From: Tetracladium setigerum
Taxonomy: Eukaryota; Ascomycota; Leotiomycetes; Helotiales
Length of the DNA stretch: 64,000 nucleotides
Assembly: GCA_031472005.1 (NCBI GenBank)
Contig: PZJY01000005.1
Span: 3,100,001-3,164,000, forward strand
Direction: 5' to 3'
Shown: piece after piece, positions 60,504 through 64,000 of the stretch
Layout: every line of letters begins with the position of its first letter
Position numbering within the stretch: position 1 is the stretch's first letter
Notes under the pieces: generated by a model
Seen by the model: the letters and a program-made list of their open reading frames with translations, nothing else
Databases searched by the model: none
What the model was told of the DNA's origin: nothing
Program-made: the position numbers and the translations under genes

Positions 60504-62624
60504 TTTAGATTCGCGAATGCAAAGTTATGGAGAATAAGGAAACTTCCGTGATGTTGGAAATCCAAGATGGGATCTTCAGGAGACGCGACGCGATTGCCAA
60601 GAAATTCCAAATCCTTGGCTTTTTACAGTGCTTCTCCTTCTGCGACCACTTCACATCTCCCGCATCCAAGCTAATTAAACTCTCCAAATAATGACAAACT
60701 TCGGCCCTTGAAGTCCTTGACAAAACTTGGAACAAAGACGCACATAAAGTTTTCCTGGTAGTAAATTATGTCTATTCCCTCCCACAACCTTCCACCACTC
60801 TTATTACTCGAGTATACCTGTACTCGGACTTATTTATTTTTTCTCTGCATGCTGATAATGTACCTGCAATTTGATTGGCAATAATTTCTCCTTTATAGAG
60901 CATAGGAATGCATGATTAAGGAGTGCTGAAGAATAAGGTTGAGTCTGGTTTTGACTATTTGATGATAGAAGTACTATCATAAAGCAAAGTGATGATCGAA
61001 AGTGAATTACAATACAAGCCTACATGAATTAAGTCCTGTGAGATATGAGATAGACCCAATTAGATAGGATGGAAATGATGATGCAAATAACCTTAAATCT
61101 AAAAGAGTTTATCACACTCGTCTATAAACAAATCTATATGTTGATTTCGTTGTGCAGCAAAAAGTCCCGCAGAAAATAACAGAGGTGAAGTCAAGGATGA
61201 GGTCAATGGCCGAAAGAGAATGTGTGTGATGATTCAATGAAAAAAATTGTCTTCTGATATTTCTCTGGTAGGTTATTTACTAGCGTAATTGCTAGCGTGT
61301 TTCAGTCTCTATGTCAACATAGTGAGTGCGACGTACAACAAACTTTATTCAGTGCTTGGTTTGCAGAGGTGAAGTCAAGAATACGGTAAGGCGAGGTGAT
61401 GGCAGGCAAAGCACTTGATTCGTAACCTTAAATCAGTGGCGTAAATCGTTAGCGCAATGCTAGCGTGTCATACTCATCAAGCCACATAGTAGTACGACGT
61501 GCAACAGAACTCTTTCCAACCAATCAATTGGAACTATTGCCGAGGTGAAGTGACATACTTCCTACAAATTTTCAGACTTCAGGTTCTATTCTTTTTGCTG
61601 CTGAAATGGCTGCACTGTCCTACCACATCTAGATAAACAACCCTTCTTTCCCTTGGATTGACATCTCCATGTCGCGTCGTGTTAATGGACCCCATCATGT
61701 TCCCCTTTCGTTTGGTGGTTTGGTCTTGCTCGATCATGACCGAAGTCGTTTTTAGTGTTGTACTGCACTCAATGTTCCTGAACGATTGAGTTACACTTCA
61801 TTCTGCGAAAAGGATATTTTTCCGGGTTGATTTTACTATTTTCGCCGTGTCAGTTACTGGGAGCGAAGAGTCGATATATCATTGTCAAATCATTTATGTT
61901 GTCATTTTTAGTTGTACGATTCTCTTCACTGTCAAATTATTTTTGGTCGCTACTGACAAGGTAAGATCTTACCTAATTTGGTACTCGCCATTGTACAGGC
62001 ATGTAAGTTAAGTGAGCTCTACTAGTGTGAAAGAGTTGACGCCGAGAAAACAAAAGGGCGGGCTAATTACAATACTAGGATGTTCATTTGTTTCTGCCTT
62101 CCACTCATGGTAGAGATTGGGTTGTAAAAATGGTTATTCTAGGAGATGTTCTGACAGCTTTCTAGTTGATTTATATGTATACATATTGGGTGCGACTGCC
62201 TTTTTTCTCTTCACGGAAGCGCATGCGGCCAGTGTTTGAGTCGCACTTGCCTCTATTCTGTGTTTGAAGTATGGGCAGAAGCGTACCGAGGTGTGGGTAG
62301 ACCATTCGAAGGTTTGAGACCGCCACGATGTGAGACTGAACTTCGGCCGTTAGTGATATTGAGAGTGAAAGAGTGTGGAATAATGGTGAAGTAAGAAAGA
62401 CCAAACTGGTTCCTGAAAGAAGTGCTTATTGGACTTATCAGCGAGACAGAGCTGAAGGATAAGTGTCTTGGTTTCGGTATTTCTTTGCATCAGTCTTCTA
62501 CCACGAAGAGAGATCTTGATTTATTTCTATCTTTCTAAGAATCATCTCTACTTATCCACCCATTTGACCCGTAATCCAAACTCCCCAACCAAATCTCCTA
62601 ATACCCACCCATAACAACAACGAC
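60504..62624. other. intergenic region of about 2.1 kb
   Basis: This is AT-rich sequence between the 5' end of RNase H2C and the 3' end of DDB1. It contains a degenerate tandem repeat (listed separately) and no supported gene. Confidence 0.5.
61088..61551 (+). repeat. degenerate tandem repeat, period about 170 bp
   Basis: Several words recur in the same order. TAACCTTAAATC is at 61088 and about 335 bases later at 61423. GCTAGCGTGT is at 61291 and 61459. ACATAGT followed by CGACGT(A/G)CAAC is at 61317 and 61484. GAGGTGAAGT is at 61182, 61366 and 61542. The spacings of 167-184 bases indicate nearly three diverged copies. Confidence 0.7.
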
Positions 62625-64000
62625 CTAATGACCCCTCCTCAACCCCTCCACTCTCCCTCTAACTTCCTCGGCATCCCATCCCATCCCCTTGACCAAATCG
62701 CCCTGCTCTACCTCACTCAAATCTAAAAATCTCTCAATTAATTCCCCATCAATAAACCTATACGGCTCCACCGTCTCTCTTTCTTGATTCTTAAATGCGC
62801 GATAGGTATTGAAGTCAAGATCACCTAGGGTTTTGAGCCCAGGAAGGTCGGTAGCGTTTGAAAGGAGTGTTTGGAGGGTGCTGAGGAAGGTGAATGATTC
62901 TGTTGGGATGGTGGAGAGGAGGTAGATTGATCCCTCTGTCTATTTTGGGAGTTAGATTTTTCTAGAAAATGATGAAGAGAGAGGGAGGGATTGAAGAGGC
63001 TTACTGTTCCAAGGAAGGCTTGTGGTACCACCATAGCGTTGCTTCCAGGTTCAACGTGGATCTTTCTAATGCAATTGACCATCTCGCCTAGATTGGCTTC
63101 GGCAATAACTTCAAGTCTCCTCTTGTCCGTCTCTGTCAAGCCCTCCAGATTTCGTTTTAACAAGATCAAATTACCTTCTTGATCACTCTCCAACCACTCA
63201 TCATTGCCAAGACTGACGACTGCGGTCGCCCAGTATGATTGATGATGTCGAGCGATTTCTACGAGTTGGTCCTCGGTTCCTTGTACGCCAGGAACGTATT
63301 GGATTAAGGAGACGGACTTCATGAGATCTGCCACAGCGATGATATCTCCTGTGATGGATATATCTATTGGACAAGTTGAAGTGCGGTAGGTGGCTAATTT
63401 GGAGAGAGTAGCGGAGGATGTGGAGGTTTCAATGTAGGAATACATGACCACTGTCTTGACCAGAGACGCAACAATCTTGCCGTCTAGGATCTCAACTTGC
63501 CGACATGCTCCTTTGATGATATGGCTACAAACGAGGAAAGGCGTTCGGTTGGAATCGATTCCGAATACGAGAAGGCGGCCTCCTGCATTCTGGGCGGTAG
63601 CAGTGTCAGTGAGGTAGGATGTCCCTACAATAAAGCGTTCCACATTCTGGCCGTCGGAGTGTGATATCGGAAGAGAGGCACGAGTAACACATTCAATCAA
63701 TTCTTGTCCATTCGAATCTTTCAAGATGAATGGCGTGCCGATTTGGTTGAAAAGAACGTCCTCGACCAATTCAAAGCTGGATTCAATGATTTCTTCGGAG
63801 TCTACAAGTTCTCGTCGAAGTGACCCTATTCCAAAGGCTCGCTCTTTGGCAGAGTAAGCGATTCGCCTGATAGTCTTACCCATTGGGAGAGTTCGGACGT
63901 GGGTTCGTCTCTCGGTGTCGATCTGTGAGATCTTGAGATGAGATGAGGTTGCGAGAATGATCGAATTTGGATAGGCCGCGCTGTCGAATGCACACACACA
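62625..64000 (-). CDS. DDB1: DDB1 homologue (UV-damaged DNA-binding protein 1), C-terminal part
   Basis: The minus-strand frame is open from the window edge: one exon 64000-63005 and a last exon 62939-62625, joined by a GTAAGC-TAG intron. About 436 residues are visible. YPNSIILATSSHLKISQIDTERRTHVRTLPMG matches the DDB1 beta-propeller strand with IGTIDEIQKLHIRTVPLGE-like spacing. GGRLLVFGID, GDIIAVADLMKSVSLIQY and ANLGEMVNCI follow. The C-terminus (EPYRFIDGELIERFLDLSEVEQGDLV) corresponds to the conserved DDB1/CPSF-A helical end. DDB1 is the adaptor of CUL4 ubiquitin ligases, acting in nucleotide excision repair and heterochromatin control. The first two propellers lie outside the window. The related CFT1 and RSE1 proteins differ in the C-terminal motif. 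Confidence 0.88.

Overview
This window comes from a filamentous ascomycete (Pezizomycotina; a leotiomycete-like fungus is my guess, not proven). The supporting features are short GT-AG introns of about 50-100 bases, a heterokaryon-incompatibility (HET) gene, a fungal peroxisomal Lon protease, a kynurenine aminotransferase, a Dal5-type permease, a Zn2Cys6 regulator, and wide intergenic spaces with microsatellites. I found no tRNA, rRNA, CRISPR array or intact transposon. Intron boundaries come from splice consensus plus reading-frame continuity; no transcript data were available.

Layout. The window opens with the 3' end of an ESA1-type MYST acetyltransferase (2-457). From 1.8 to 5.6 kb are an MFS transporter and, on the other strand, a phospholipase-D-superfamily protein. 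From 6.2 to 11.9 kb is a small metabolic block: kynurenine aminotransferase (+), an isocitrate-lyase/PEP-mutase-superfamily enzyme (-) and a divergently transcribed Dal5-like permease whose upstream region is rich in GATA sites. From 13.0 to 17.6 kb are a small secreted HNH nuclease and a broken HET gene. From 18.7 to 24.1 kb are a 63-residue membrane-type protein, 3-hydroxyisobutyrate dehydrogenase and a GNAT acetyltransferase. From 25.8 to 33.7 kb are an 11-exon sterol-glucosyltransferase-like enzyme, an unknown 150-residue protein and MCM6. From 36.2 to 39.1 kb is a Zn2Cys6 transcription factor with a PAS-like region. A 16 kb stretch without convincing genes follows. From 55.2 kb to the end lie peroxisomal Lon, a DUF4385 protein, RNase H2 subunit C and the C-terminal half of DDB1.

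Working together. Several genes are housekeeping components of chromatin and genome maintenance (ESA1, MCM6, RNase H2C, DDB1) or of mitochondrial and peroxisomal metabolism (HIBADH, Lon). I see no classical secondary-metabolite cluster or defence island. The 6-12 kb block could serve amino-acid or ureide nitrogen use, but that link is inference.

Most striking points. (1) Six genes carry ten frame breaks in total, and every one is repaired by adding a single base. That bias points to systematic base loss in the assembly, or less likely to real decay, and it must be settled before any of these genes is called a pseudogene. (2) The zinc-cluster regulator has an 8-base microexon that encodes its third zinc-binding cysteine, followed by an intron of about 1.08 kb. 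(3) The 16 kb desert upstream of that regulator holds a recurrent GTACAGTAC motif, a perfect 14-bp hairpin and a four-copy dispersed repeat. (4) A degenerate tandem repeat with a period near 170 bp lies at 61.1-61.55 kb.
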